64,000 bases of DNA. Source: Apus apus. Its lineage: Eukaryota; Chordata; Aves; Apodiformes; Apodidae. Positions 25,219-38,294 of the stretch are shown here, piece by piece (the stretch's first letter is position 1; each line of letters starts with the position of its first letter). The notes under the pieces were generated by a model, which saw only the letters and a program-made list of their open reading frames with translations, searched no databases and was not told the origin of the DNA. The DNA lies in NCBI RefSeq assembly GCF_020740795.1, contig NC_067286.1, forward strand, positions 17,984,350 through 18,048,349, written 5' to 3'. The position numbers were made by a program, and so were the translations under genes.

Positions 25219-26020
25219 TGTGGCCTCTAACATTAGCAGTAGCTGGCTGTCTTCTGGTCTTAAGTGAGTCAGCATGCAGCTTCGTTTCCGTTGTGAAGTC
25301 AGAAGTGCACACACAATAAAACACTGTCTCTACACTGAGACAATACTGTGAGCTAACCAAGAACATGAATTTACAGCATACTAACTATTCCACCCCGGTT
25401 GCCTATGTGTTTTTTTGTGTACAAGTAGTATTCTGTCCTCACTTAGTGTCAAGTCACTATAAAATAAGTCATCCCATATTCAAAATGTCCATGCAAGACA
25501 GTAATGCCAAAAAGCTACTGGTGAAGAAAATTCACATGCAGAGTTACTTAGCAGGAACTTTTCTTTGAAAACAAGCTGGGGTTTAATATCATTTTTAGAA
25601 GATTAACCAAGCCCCTTTTATAGAAGAATTTTTCTGATCACATAATAATAATTCTTGTAATTAAGAATTGCTTGATTAGCCTTGAAGAACACAACGAGGT
25701 ACAGCCTAGGGATTATTTCACTTCCTGTGCTTTGGCATATAGGAATCAGCCTGGAGAAATAATGAAGCACTGCCTTCATATGCCTTTATAGATATGTCAG
25801 TTGATGAAAATTAACTAATTTGTTGCTTTTAAAAAAACCCTAAAAATGTGAACATGTCACATTATAAAGTGGCTGAGCCATATCTTCTGTCAGCAAGAAA
25901 ATATTTTTGATAGTGTTCAACTCCTAAACATGGTGAAACTGTTTTTTCAGGCATTTCTGCAATGTAATTTCATAGCTGCTTTATTTAAAAGTTCATTCTG
26001 TATCTGTTTTTTATTTGTAG
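25219..26020 (+). other. CHID1 intron sequence up to the first visible exon
   Basis: Non-coding DNA ending in a good acceptor (TTTTTTATTTGTAG at 26007-26020). No earlier CHID1 exon was recognised in this window, so the intron appears to be at least 26 kb long. Confidence 0.6.
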
Positions 26021-26101
26021 GTATGTTGAAACCTTGAAGAAACACAAACCAAAGATTGTCTGGGATGACCAAATTGCTGAACACTACTTTGAATACAAAA
26101 A
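26021..26101 (+). CDS. CHID1: CHID1, antepenultimate coding exon
   Basis: An 81-nt exon: one base finishing a codon, 26 full codons reading [20 protein letters not shown] then HYFEYK, and two bases of a split lysine codon. It is flanked by TTATTTGTAG and GTGAGT. The peptide aligns from memory with the GH18 segment of human chitinase domain-containing protein 1 (stabilin-1-interacting chitinase-like protein), which has a TLKDHRPRMVWDSQASEHFF-type sequence here. CHID1 is a secreted/lysosomal lectin-like member of glycoside hydrolase family 18; it binds sugars and is described as lacking the catalytic glutamate. This exon covers a late barrel segment before the last strands. No upstream exon lies in the window, so the N-terminus, signal peptide and active-site region cannot be judged. 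The frame is intact. Confidence 0.93.
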
Positions 26102-29100
26102 GTGAGTTCTGTTTATTAACCTGCTGTTCTGCAAATATTTTTGAGCATGGTCCAAGACACAAGGAATTACCAGTAGACTGTAGTATGCAACTGAATTCAG
26201 CAAATGGAAATTCTGAACTGCAGCATGAAAGAGAGCTTCAGGCCAGATAAGTAAATCGGAGAAAGATTAATGAAATAGCATAAGCTAAATCAAGCTTTAG
26301 AAGTCTGATAAGTAATATCTTTCAATGTTATCCCTCAAAGTTATCTGCTGAATGGCAGTTAATCAGAGGCTCTCATATTAGTACTGTGAGCTGTTGGATG
26401 ATTGCCAGTAACTTGGCCAAAAATAGTTCTGAGAAAAATCTGTGGTGCAAGAGTTTGGTTTTACAAGTCCTAGTGATAACATTGGTTAAATAACTGACTT
26501 CCACTAAATGGAATGGACTGTACAGAGGTATAATGAGAGTAATATAAAGTGACTTCCAGATGAAGTTTTTAAAAGGACTGAGAGCATGAAGGGAAAGGGT
26601 AATAACTTTCTTTGTATTCCCTTTTTCATAATGAAATGACAAGAGGATTCCTGCTGCTAGGAAAAATTTGTTTAAAGCAGATTAAAAAACCAAAACAAAC
26701 AAAACCAGCAACATCCTATTAAACTTCAGTGATACTTTGCAATTTTTGTATGCAAATATACAAAAATATGGTAAAATTACCATAAAATTACAAACAGAAC
26801 CCTACTTACTTCTACAAAACTTGTGTCTTTTATATTTCTCAATGAATTGGTAATGTGAAGAAGATACACCACTGAAAACAAGAGTAGAACACATTTTAGC
26901 ATGCTTTAAGAAAAAAAATCACAACTATGCTAGTTCCAAAATATCTTTTTGGTTTAAATATTTTGAAATTAAAAAAAATAATTTTCAATTAAAAATAATT
27001 TAAAATGTGGTACTTCTCTATTTTTAGTTTAATTTTTGAGGATTCTCTCAGCCTGTAATTTTCTCCTGACTTCTCAGCAATATGCATTTCTTATCAGAAA
27101 AAAAAACAGCTTTCCAATTGCTCAGCAGTGTTTTAATTTATTTTCTGTGTTTGTATAAAAGAACTGGTGTCTGTGTTACTTCTTATTTAATTATTAGGTA
27201 TCTTCTTGCAAAGTTACGTTGTGCCAAACAATTGCAAGGTTTTTTGTGTTCACTGAAGAGGAATAAATCAGAAGCTTTTTTGTGATCTTAATGCACAATC
27301 CATTTGGAGATACAATGATCACTTGAAAACTTGCTGCCAAATACTAAATCTGAGGGCTTTGTTAGAATGACATGCTTCTGAGATTAATTTCTGAAACACA
27401 TTTCCTAAACATCTCCTTTCAAGCAGTACATGTGGGAAAGGGATAGCTTGTCAATAGTACTACATCATTTGCATTTGAAAGCCAGTCTTTGGAGGTTCTT
27501 TTTTGTGGCCTTCCTGGAGGAGTTTTGATACATAAAACACACTGGATCTGAAAATAGCTCTCAACTTCCCTTACTGTGCTGTGCTGGGCAGGCACCGGTG
27601 TGACTGAGCATGTCTGCAGTGGTTCAGGCACCTGCAGGGAAGGGTTATTTAAGGGAACTATTTTCCAGTTACCACTTTGCTTTGCAAATGTTCAGTTACA
27701 TTGGGTGGAGATGGCAGCCAGGCCTGAAGTACTTGTCAGGTAAAGCATTTCACCTGGAAATCTTGCTTGTCTGCAGTTTCTAAGAAATCAAATTATGAAT
27801 CTTTAAGCAAAGCACAGCTAATGATTTTCACGTAGCAGGCAGAAGCTTTTACAAATAGTTACAGAAATCTGTTGTCTCTGAGTGCAGTCTCTTTGCAGTG
27901 CACTTTATGGGTAAGTGTGCATTTATGTAATTTGGGAGATTTTAGGAGTAATGCCTACTCTGTCTGTCCGTGCAGTATGCATTTCCCCCTAACTGGTAAA
28001 ATTGTGCTGTAAGACCACTTCTAACTCACACTTCTCATTATTAAGGGTTTAATATGCAGCCCTGGCATCTGTGCCCAGTACAGCTTGCCCTGTCTGTATA
28101 TTTAATACTGCTAGCATTTAATTTAACCTAAAGGTAGTAATTTGGGGAACTGGGAAAGTCTTTCACAGTTTGCTTCTGGCAACCAAATGCCTTCATCTTT
28201 TTCAGATGCCCATTAGTAGGTGCAGTCTTTTACTGATATTTATAATCCAGTTGCACCAAGATATCTCAGTGTGTTTACTTAGATCTGGTATCAAACCATC
28301 TCTGTTGTGAAATCTCTTCTTGGATCCTCTGTTTTCACTGTCAGCTTGTTCATCTCTTTTAAGCATTGTCCTCCTTAAAGGCCACTAGCATAGGGCAAAT
28401 TAGTATCTTGTCTGACTCGGCCTGTGTTGTATTTCTTTGTAACCAGTTCTTACTAGGTATTAAGCCCAAAGAAGTTGGGGACTTTAATCTTAATCATGAA
28501 AGTTACCTGATTTCTTCCCAAACCTTGTGTTAGTTATTAGGAAACTGTGCTCTGTTCTGTAGGTGTTTTGTAAGGCCTTATCCTGAAGCCTTTTAAGGAA
28601 TCCTTTAGATAACCAGGATTTTTTGTTGTTGTAGTTGTAACATGATGCAATTGCTAAGCAAGGACTCCAGTAGCAGGTCTTTGACTCTATACAGTCAAAT
28701 TTTGAACTTCCTAACTTTTCAGCTGCTGGCATTGTCAAAGCCCAGTTAAGTAGGATGACTGTCAGGAGGACCTTTCTGACAAATATTCCTGTTACCCTTC
28801 AGGAAAGTGATATGGTTGCATACTTGACTTTTAGATATGTCACGTACCTTCTCTTAATGGCTTTTCTTCCACCATTTTGGATTTCTGTGTTATATTTTTG
28901 TATCTACACTAGAAAAGGAGCAGCAGTAGAATTTATTATCTGCAATAGAAAGGGAAGAGAAATAGAAAAGATTTTGGCCCTACCCTGCCTTCAGTAGGTA
29001 GAGTAGCCAGAGTGCAAATAGAGAATGGAAGAGCATGGCAGAAGTGTCAGATTTCAGAGGCTTCCAGAGTGGAATGAATAAACACTGGGTAAGAAATCTC

Positions 29101-29341
29101 AAAAGATACGAACTACTAAGTAGCAGGTAGTCTCTGTCTTTGATATGGGTGTATTAATGCTCATGTACTAACATACTAGCATATCTTATTTTTAATAGCA
29201 CTAACTTCTTAAAAAATAAAATCGACAGCTTTCCTAAGCAAAGTGGAAAGGAATAAAACTGGGTTTGAATTCTAACGTCAGACAGAAATCCTATGGGAAT
29301 CTATCAGACTATTGTGACTATTTAGTTTTCCTGTTTTGCAG
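26102..29341 (+). other. CHID1: CHID1 intron (3.2 kb)
   Basis: Bounded by GTGAGT at 26102 and TTTTGCAG ending at 29341. It contains no recognised transposon or RNA gene. It splits a lysine codon (AA|A), so splicing here must be exact to keep the CHID1 frame. Confidence 0.85.
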
Positions 29342-29384
29342 AAATAAAGGAGGAAAACATGCTGTCTTCTACCCAACACTGAAG
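29342..29384 (+). CDS. CHID1: CHID1, penultimate coding exon
   Basis: A 43-nt exon flanked by TTTTCCTGTTTTGCAG and GTAGGT. Its first base completes the split lysine codon and 14 codons follow, giving NKGGKHAVFYPTLK, the counterpart of human SRSGRHVVFYPTLK. FYPTLK lies before the helix leading to the final beta strand of the GH18 TIM barrel. The exon ends on a codon boundary. It is short enough to be missed by ORF scanning; it was found by protein similarity and splice signals. Frame and splice sites are intact. Confidence 0.93.
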
Positions 29385-29879
29385 GTAGGTGCTACTTAAT
29401 GTCAGAGAGCTGTAAGAGGAAAGAGATGTTTACTTGACTTGTTGCATTATTGAGACACTTCAAGAAAATGTTCGACTGGAAGAAGTTTACCCTCATGTTG
29501 TTCTTATGATTCAACAAGTTATGATTCAAAGCTTCAGCTGCCTGTACAAAAAGACTGTTTTTTCTATCTAGCATAATGGGGTTTTGGGATCTTTGAAGAT
29601 TAGCCGTGTCTAGAGATAAGACACACCAGGGCAAATCAGTGCTCTGAGAGGATCTGTTTGAGTGCACAGTTCATGTGCTAACAGACATGCTTATTGTCAG
29701 ACAGGTGACTGGAGAAATTTTCCTTCTGATGTTGGCTGGAGAACTTTTGCCTTTCTATGTAATGGGGTCCTGATTCTCCCTGTTGGCCTTCATCACCCTG
29801 TTTTCTTCACTTCTGTTTCCCTGGAACATGTTTTAGTGTTTTGAAAACATAAGAATTTGGCCTTACTGAAGTACTTCAG

Positions 29880-30688
29880 CAGGACTTCCAGAGGGACCTT
29901 GACAGACTTGAAAGGTGCAAACCACATGAAGTTCAGTTGGGCCAAGTGCAAGGTTCTGCATCCGGGTCAGGGCAATCTCAAGCACAAATGCATGGTGGGT
30001 GGAGAATGGATTGCAAGCAGCCCTGAAGAGAAGGACATCAGGGTGTTGGTTGATGAGAAGCTCAACATGAGCTGGCAATGTACGCTTGCAGCCCAGAAGG
30101 CCAACTGTGTCCTGGGCTGCATCAAAAGAAGTGTGGCCAGCAGGTCAAGGGAGGGGATTCTCCCCCTTTACTCGGCTCTTGTGAGACCCCACCTGGACTA
30201 CTGTGTCCAGTTCTGGAGCCCCCGACCTAAGAAGGGCATGGAGCTGTTGGAGTGAGACCAGAGGAGGGCAACAAAGATGAGAGGGCTGGAGCACCTCTGC
30301 TATGGAGACAGGCTGAGAGAGTTGGGGTTGTTCAGCCTGGAGAAGAGAAGGCTGCGGGAAGACCTTATAGCGGCCTTCCAGTACCTGGAGGAGCTACAGG
30401 AAACCTGAGGAGGAACCTTTTATAGGGGCATGCAGCGATAGGACAAGGAAGAACAATTTTAAGCTAAAAGTGGGTATATTTAGATCAGCTGTTTGGAAGA
30501 AGTAAGACACTGGAACAGGTTGCCCAGGAAAGTTGTGGATGTTCCCTCCCTGGAAGTGTTCAAGGCCGGTTTAGATGGGACTTTGAGCAACCTGGTCTAG
30601 TGGAAGGTGTCCCTGCCCATGCAGGGGTGGGTGGAACAAGGTGATCTTTATAGTCCCTGCAAACCCAAACCATTCTGTGATTCTGTGA
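29880..30688 (+). mobile_element. CR1 LINE 3' fragment in CHID1 intron
   Basis: It begins at the segment after FADDTKL (DFQRDLDRLERC-like, near 29880), keeps one open frame through 30255 (KLNMSWQCTLAAQKAN, LGCIKRSVASRSREGILPLY and PHLDYCVQFWSP are typical of the CR1 RT C-terminal part), then loses the frame. Its last bases are two ATTCTGTG octamers at 30672-30687. The catalytic palm is absent because of 5' truncation. It is transcribed as part of the CHID1 intron in sense orientation. Confidence 0.93.
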
Positions 30689-31217
30689 TATACAATTTCT
30701 GTCTACACAATAGGATGCAATAAACCAACATAGAGGAAAAAATGGTTACTTACAGGCTTAGTTCCTAGGAAGCTTTTATTTTTAGATTTTATTTTTTAAT
30801 TTTAAGATTTTCTCAAATTACCTAAAGGGAGTATGTTAAGCCTCTGCTGGCTTTTAATATTGGAAGGGAATTGCTTCTCTAGTGCAACTATACCATGTTT
30901 GCTGAGAACAGAGACATTTTGTATGGTTGAACTAGTGTGAAATGATCCAAGGCTCTGTTCTCACAGGATTGTTATCTTAAACTCCATTAATACAAGGATA
31001 TTTCTCTTCATTAATCTGGTACTGGCGGAAGTACTAGCACATACGGAATATAAATTACCACGTATAACTATGTTCTTGCTAGTAGTACCTGTCTTAGAGT
31101 GTTAGAAAATTTCATTGCAAGCCTATCACAGAAAGGATTGATCATGCTGCATGTTGTTATTCTGTGTTTTCTGTGGCCCTGCCATTGTCATTTCATCCAC
31201 TGTTATTTAATCTACTG

Positions 31218-32250
31218 GCTGGATGACCAGGCCCAGAGAGTGATGGTGAATGGAGCTGCATCCAGTTGGTGTCTGGTTACCAGTGGTGGCCCAGTCCTGG
31301 GCCCAGTCCTATTCAACATCTTTATTGACGACCTGGATGAGGGGATTGAGTCCACCCTCAGTAAATTCATGGATGACACTAAGCTGGGGGACAGTGTCAA
31401 TCTACTGGAGGGTAGAAAGATGCTGCAGAGGGACCTGGACAGGCTGGGTCGATGGGCCGAGGCCACTGGGATGCGGTTCAACAAGACCAAGTGCAGGGTC
31501 CTGCACTTTGGCCACAATAACCCCAGGCAGCGCCACAGGCTGGGGGAAGAGTGGCTGGAGAGCTGCCCAGCAGAGAGGGGCCTGGGAGTACTGGTTGACA
31601 ACCAGTTGAACACAAGCCAGCAGTGTGCCCAGGTGGCCAAGAAGGCCAGTGGCATCCTGGCTTGTATCAGGAGTAGTGTGGCCAGCAGGAGTAGGGATGT
31701 AATTCTCCCCCTGCACACAGCACTGGTGAGGCCTCACCTTGAGTCCTGTGTCCAGTTCTGGGCCCCTCCCTTCAAGGAAGATATTGAGGTGCTGAAGCAG
31801 GTCCAGAGGAGATCAGTGAGGCTGGTGAAGGGACTGGAGGGAAAGTCTTATGAGGAGAGGCTGAGGGAGCTGGGGTTGTTTAGCCTGGAGGAGACTCAGG
31901 GGGGACCTTATCACTCTCTACAACTGCCTGAAGGGAGGTTGTAGTCAGGTGGGGCTTGGGCTCTTCTCCTGGGCAACTAATGACAGGATGAGAGGGCATG
32001 GCCTGAAGCTGCTGCAGTGGAGGTTTAGGTTGGATATTAGGAAGCACTTCCTCTCAGAAATGGTGATTAGACATTGGAATGGACTGCCCAGGGAAGTGGT
32101 GGAGTCATGATCCCTAGAGGTGTTTAAGGAAAGACTGGATGTGGCCCTTAGTGCCATGGTCTAGCTGATGTGGTGGAGTTAGGTCATAGGCTGGACTTGA
32201 TGATCTCAGAGGTCTTGTCCAGCCTCAATAATTCTGTGATTCTTTGATTC
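31218..32250 (+). mobile_element. CR1 LINE fragment of a different subfamily, long intact RT frame
   Basis: The CR1 part begins near 31218 ([12 protein letters not shown]) and stays open to 31944, covering RT palm through C-terminal region: [64 protein letters not shown] and [12 protein letters not shown]. The catalytic box reads FMDDTKLG rather than the FADDTKL of the other copies. Wording also differs ([21 protein letters not shown]), and the 3' region uses GGTGGAGTTAGGTCATAGGC before ATTCTGTG ATTCTTTG at 32231-32246, indicating a separate subfamily. A frame of over 230 codons without a stop suggests moderate age. Confidence 0.93.
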
Positions 32251-33302
32251 TAACCAGAGTAAGAACACTCATTCCTATACATTTCTTTCACTAATTCCTC
32301 TCTAACAGATAGACAGCTGTGGTGATTGGTGAATTTATGGAAACAGTTTTTCTTTCCAATTTCAACAAGCTTTTAATAAAATAATTTGAGATATGTATGC
32401 TGGGGCAGATCAAAGAGTTGTTTGCATAATAATGATAAAAATAGTTGGGGAACACTTAATTTTATTACCCTATGACAACTGTGTTTCTTCTGGTATGTTG
32501 CTCAAAATTGGTTTGTTCATAATCAGTTAAAAGCAGTCATGAATGCCAGGCCCTGTGGATCTGTCAATTATGTCATGATACTTTGTTCTCTTTTTTATGG
32601 AATTGAATTTTAAACATGTGCCTGGTGTGATCAGACTAAACATTGCGGAACTGCACTTCAAGAAAACCTGAAAATAAAAGATTGAAAAATAATTATTTTT
32701 ATTGTCTGAACTGAAAGAAGTGCCGAATAGGAATTGAGGCATTGTGTCCCTTGTAAACCGATGGCTAAACTAACTCTTAAGTCAATGGCTGGAGCTCAAG
32801 CAGGGACACTTAAGTTGTTCATCTCCCAGAATCTCTTTAAAATAGAATTGAGATAATGATTATTGTCATTCTGCCCTTTGAGAAGGCATGGGTAGGTAAC
32901 AGAACTTGATGATATTTGACAAGTTGTTTTAATTGACTTCAGTGATAAAGTTTTATTTTACCCCTGAGACATTTCTGGGAAGAGTTAGAATTTCTATACA
33001 TTGTGAAATGATAGCCTAAATTAGAATAGTCCTTTGCATAATTCCTAAATATAATTAATATCTGTGGCATTTTCTCTATTTAGCTGGTTATCTTTTATTA
33101 GGTCATTGAATTAACTGGTGCAATTAACTGTCTCTTACTGAATGATTGCTTACTAACCAGAGAGTATTTGAAATACAGACTAGCTTTTTCAGCATCTGGT
33201 TCCTTTTTTAAAGTCTAATTATAGCATGAAGACATGACAGCCTGGAGTGTCTGATGGCTCTGACTAATGTCTCTCTAATTGTTTTATGTCTCTTTGTCTT
33301 AG

Positions 33303-33401
<99 letters not shown>

Positions 33402-33565
33402 AATAAGAGATGATCTGGGATAGACTTTATTTGCTTCACTGAGACTCCACCTTCAATTAATTTAGGTATCCTGGAGCAGTGATTTTTAAAACACTTTTTG
33501 TAATTTATATCATTTATGTATTAAACTTGCATTTTTTCCCAATAAAGAACCTTTTCAGATTTGTC
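33402..33565 (+). terminator. CHID1: CHID1 3' UTR and poly(A) signal
   Basis: A short AT-rich 3' UTR follows the stop. A canonical AATAAA is at 33541-33546, and a GT-rich stretch (GTGTGATTGTTGGTATCTG, from about 33571) lies just downstream, as expected for a cleavage and polyadenylation site. The predicted transcript end is around 33560-33570. Alternative downstream sites cannot be excluded. Confidence 0.75.
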
Positions 33566-36500
33566 ATACAGGTGTGATTGTTGGTATCTGATAAAATTCA
33601 GAGAAAAAAAATCCACATAATTTTTTTTTTTTTGCTTCTGAGTCCAGAGTCATTAAAAATAGACCAAATAGCTGGCATGGCATCAGAGTTGAAAATATTT
33701 CCTGAAACGTTTCCTATAGCAAATCACAAGGATAAGTTGAGGCCATCTGATCAAAGTTCAAGACAGAGACCTCTCAAACAGTTGCTGATACTAACCAAAC
33801 TAAATGAACAAATGGATCCATCAGATTATGTCCAGCCAATTTAGTATCTGCTGGACCCTCTATGCCTTGCTGTCTTCTGATCAGGTAAGTCAATGTAAAA
33901 TGTCAGGGGGAAGACCAATCACATAGTTTTCCCTCAAGCTGGTAGAAAATTAAGTGCTGACAATCTAAGCTGTTGGCTCTGTTTGATTTTTCATATTATT
34001 AAATTCCTTAAGTAGTGCAAAGACACAGTAATTTCAGTTTATGCCTTTTTTCTAAATTGGTTTTGTTCCAAGAGATGCTCTGTGATTTCTCTGTTCTGCT
34101 TTAGCCTGCTTACTGTCTCAGTTTACAGTATTTAGCACTAGCTGTCATTTTTTTAGCTGTACACATTGGTGCTTTCATCTCCATAATGCAGAATTTTTAT
34201 GAAACCAAAAGCTGTAACAACTCATCAGTTTAAAAACAAAGCAAAAAAATATATCCCTGCTTTTTGATTTACAGTATTTGTGCTTGTAGAAACATCCAAG
34301 CGTCAAGGCAATTTCTTTTAAGGAACTAGGAGGTGCTGGGAATTTTATGAGGGTGTCATTGGCCACCAGCAGAGAGCCAGGCAGTAGTTCTGTACTCCCA
34401 GTGGTGTTCTTCTTGCCAGTTACTGTTGCCGCAAAGAGAACTGCTCTCCTGTGGTTGCATCAACCCTTCCCAGTAATTAATCTCAATGGGGAATTTATCT
34501 GCTCCTGCTGTTTTCAGCAGAATAAATCCCACTGTAATCCACCATTGATTAAAGAACTATTGATCTGAACCTCTCTGATTTAGTTTTGGTATCAGCTTCT
34601 GGCATTGTAAGTATCCAGCAGGGTTGCTTGCTAATCAGGCTTCTCTCTTCCAAATCATTAGCAGTAAGATAATTTCCTACATGAATACTTGTGTTCAATT
34701 AACTTGAACTTTATAGTTTGTTCAAAAGTAATTTAAAGTCACTCTGGCAAGGGTATATGGAATAGCGCAAGAATTAAATTCTTTTACACTGTTTTTCTGC
34801 TTTCAGTGGCACTAGTTAACTGAAATGTCTCAGAAGATAGTCTGTAAGAAATGAAGTTGTGATCTGAAATGGCATCTAATTTTATATTAGCTCCTACATA
34901 GCTTTCGAAACTGGGTGTGGGGAAGGAAAGAATGTTTTGTTTTAACTTGTTGCGTCCTCTATAGAAAAAATTAATGTAATTTATCACATTTTTCATTTCC
35001 CATGATTCTCTGTGAAGTTCAAGATGCCTCTTTCTGTCAGAACAGCTATGTTAGAAAAAGTGTCTTTACCATCCTTAGGCATAGAACGAATACCTTTCAG
35101 TGTCAGATCAACTGAACCCTTGCTGTACCATGAAAAATAAATAGCAGGTGAGAAGTACATTGTGATTCTGAGCCGTCCGTGGTGTGTAGATGCTTGAGGT
35201 CAAGGATGTTGCCTTTTGTCTCTAAATGCAAAACATACTTTGTTGCTTTAGAAATAGTATTCTAAAAGAAGCAAAGTTGGCATAATTCCTTATTGTACAG
35301 TTCTTAGTGGGAAAAAATAAGTTAAAAAAAGTGAGCACCAGAAGGCATGTGAGCTCCTGAATGAATGAAGATTGGCTTCTGGTGGATTGGTCTGGTGTTT
35401 GCTTATTTTTCCCATGTGTGGGAATGCCAGCTTGTCTTTTATTAGATAACAGAATCCACAAAACAGTGTGCCATCAGAGAGCTGCCATGAAACAGGTTTC
35501 TCTTGACCTTTGCACTTCACCTCACATATGAAAAGATGACACAGGAATGAGATGCTGGTATGGAAGCTGGATCTGCAGAGCATCTGGTTTTATGGCTTTC
35601 CCTCAGACAAGTGAGGAAAACTGAGTGAAGAGCAGAAGGTGAGTGGGAATGCTGGAGTGGTGCTGCTGTAAGGACTGTGGCAGATGACTTTCATTCCTTC
35701 ATTAAAAAAAACCAGAAAGCACTGTTTTATAATGTAACATTTTTTGGGGGGTGGGGAGAAATAATTAAAAAAAAGTTGTGTGTTTGTTCCATAAAAGCAA
35801 GTACTTCTTAAATGAGGTACTTTCAGGCCAAAGATACTGGACTTTAATCATTGGCATGACTAGGGAGAAATGTCTAGTGTTTCGATTAAGGCAGCTTACA
35901 TGTAGTCTAACAAGCTGTGAAATGGAAGTGTATTCTACAGAGGATGGAAGTATTCTACGGAATATTTCATCATACAGTGTTCCAAGATACATTTAAGATA
36001 AAAAAAAGCTGTGCTTTATAATCTAGTTCTGTTGCAAGAAAAATTTCTGTGTATTAGGGTAAGATGTCAGGTGCTGTCAATGTAAAGTTGTCTTTTATCT
36101 ACCTGATGCCAAGCACAGCTTTATTCCAACTGACCTTTGCTCTTGTGTTTCCCCATGTTTTACCTTTCTGGGTTAGACTCATGCAGAGTAAAGATAAATA
36201 CATTTTTCTGCACAATTTTTATTGCATACACTGAGAAAAGAAATAGCAATTGATTCTGTTGCAGCTCGCTTTCAATATGAAGCTAGTATTTTTGTCATGA
36301 ATTCTCAGCCCACACATAATTTTAATAGGTTGGGTTTTTTATATATCTGTGTGCAACTAAGTATCTTATCAAGACAGAAAAGAGGACTTATCTGACTATT
36401 TGCAGGATCACATGGACCATACTCGTGGAATAATAGCATCGCGTCTTATCTCAGGAAACATGTCTCTTGTGGTAAGTGTATTCTTCTAAAAAAATGGAGC

Positions 36501-38294
36501 TGCCAAGTCTTTGTCATCAGAAACAGTTTTAATGAAGAATTGAGGAAAATAAACTGTTTAGCTTGTCTCATTGAGAGATGCTCCTTCTTCAAGGAAAATG
36601 TCTTCCTTACGTTGTTTTATAGTTCCTTTTTGTTATCATAAATTGGTGTAAAACTGGAACTTAGCATTAACTGTATCTTCCAGGTAAGAAAGTTGGGATT
36701 GAAAGAGGTAAGGTAGACCAAAGGATGGCAATACAAAAACAGCTTAACCATTTATTAAAGAATTGCTGAGCAGGTTCTAACAATTTAGTGTTTATAGGCT
36801 TGGGTGAAAATATGAAATGTATTTTCCATTTCTGTTATGAGTGGTTATTACTTGAAGAGTGGGAGTGGTGTTTTGTGCATACTTCTCTGTGGAGACTGCA
36901 AAGTTGATGCATGGTCATAGGAACTGTAAATACAGTCTGTCCTGATTTTGGGACATGGCTTTTGAAGGCTACTTCTTTGAATAATACACAGTGCACCTGT
37001 TTGACTTCACTTTAAAAAATGGCAGCACAAAGCAGATTGATTCTACCTCTGCAGCTTGAAGAAGATGTATGTAGCTGTTTCCTGAAAATCCTATTCCCTC
37101 AATTATCTTTTTTATGCTGTAAGTGGAAATTAACTAAGCCTGAATGGATGTTTTGTAGTGTACCAGCCAATCACTCTGAGAAAATTATCTGCTCTTTAGA
37201 AAAGAGATTTAATATGAAAAATAGCTGGAATAGAATTTGATTAATGCTACTTATTCAAAAAGTTGCAAAAATAAATAACATGACTTATCTTGTTAGCATT
37301 TGAGATTAAAAACTGAAATATGCCTTTCAATGTATTCACTTGGAACAAGAACATTAAAACAAAACGTTATTTTGAAAAAAAAAAAAAAGGATTAATGAAA
37401 TAAAAGTCTCAAATTGAAAATAATTAGTAATATTAAATTCCTACTTGTATCAGTTACTTTTCCTGCGTATAGTTTAGTATTTATGTGGTTACATTCTAAC
37501 TTTTAAAATTATTTTAGAAAAATATTGTAGAAAAACCTATATGGTATTTTCATAGAAACTAAAACTTCTTTTCCCAAAGCTCTTAATGAAATAAGCTCTT
37601 ACTCTGACTTCCAACATGTTAGAACTAATTCTCCACTCAACTGCTGAGAGCAAAGCAGAGAGTCACTTCTGAGATACCTTCACATGTCACATAGATTATA
37701 ATATATTGATGTATTCCATTGTGTGGAGTTTAAATAAAGTAAAATTTAGTAATTGTCTAGTGTGGGAAAGCATAAAATAAGCTAGAAAGGAGTCCCTCTC
37801 TGTATGAATCCTCAGCTGGCTGCCCAGGTGGGAGTAGAACTTCATCACACAGCACCTCAACTGATTTTTCCAGGAAGGTTAATGAAGCTCATGTGAAAAT
37901 ATTCTGTGTAGATAAGCAGCATATTGACTTTTCTGTAGACTTGCTAACTCTCCTAATTTTATTTACCAGAAGCCACTAATCACAACAAATGTACACATGG
38001 TGATAGAAGAACACAGACGGTCTCAATTTCTGGATTGCATGCCATGTGTTTTTTGCATAAATAACTTAGGGGATTATTCCATTTTGCTGCAAATCCAGGC
38101 AGATTCTTGGAACAGGGCTACCTAATGTTGCAGTTCTGTGATACTTCACTGTGAAGTTCCTGCTATGTGTATGGCTGCAGCAGGGATTGCCTGAGTGATA
38201 TACTCACCTTCCTCAAAGGTCAGTCTGCATGGAATAGAAGTCAGAATATTGTAGTGTTTCACCAGTTTCCTCCAACATGTAAAGCCTGTACATT
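33566..38294. other. Intergenic region between CHID1 and TSPAN4 3' ends, part 1
   Basis: No gene or repeat family was recognised. A T-rich run lies near 33620. One exon-like segment on the + strand is at 36406-36471. Open frames of up to ~97 codons look random. Confidence 0.45.
36406..36471 (+). other. Exon-like segment (uncertain)
   Basis: 66 nt bounded by CTGACTATTTGCAG and GTAAGT, both close to consensus. Two of three frames are open (one reads DHMDHTRGIIASRLISGN). CpG content is higher than in the surroundings. It does not join in phase to the exon-like segment at 47240. It could be a non-coding RNA exon or chance; no protein family is recognised. Confidence 0.2.

Larger units (their letters stand above)
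29385..33302 (+). other. CHID1: Last CHID1 intron (3.9 kb) with two CR1 insertions
   Basis: Starts GTAGGT and ends TCTTTGTCTTAG at 33302. CR1 copies at 29880-30688 and 31218-32250 make up nearly half of it, both in the gene's orientation. The remaining sequence is AT-rich and has no recognisable feature. Confidence 0.85.

Noticed and set aside
31212..31737. Long minus-strand open frames (168 and 111 codons)
   Set aside because: They are antisense shadows of the CR1 RT frame on the + strand and have no independent motifs.
36406..36471. Exon-like segment as the first exon of the 47240-55745 chain
   Set aside because: The frame that would continue into 47240 contains a TAA, so it does not join in phase; it is kept only as an isolated uncertain segment.
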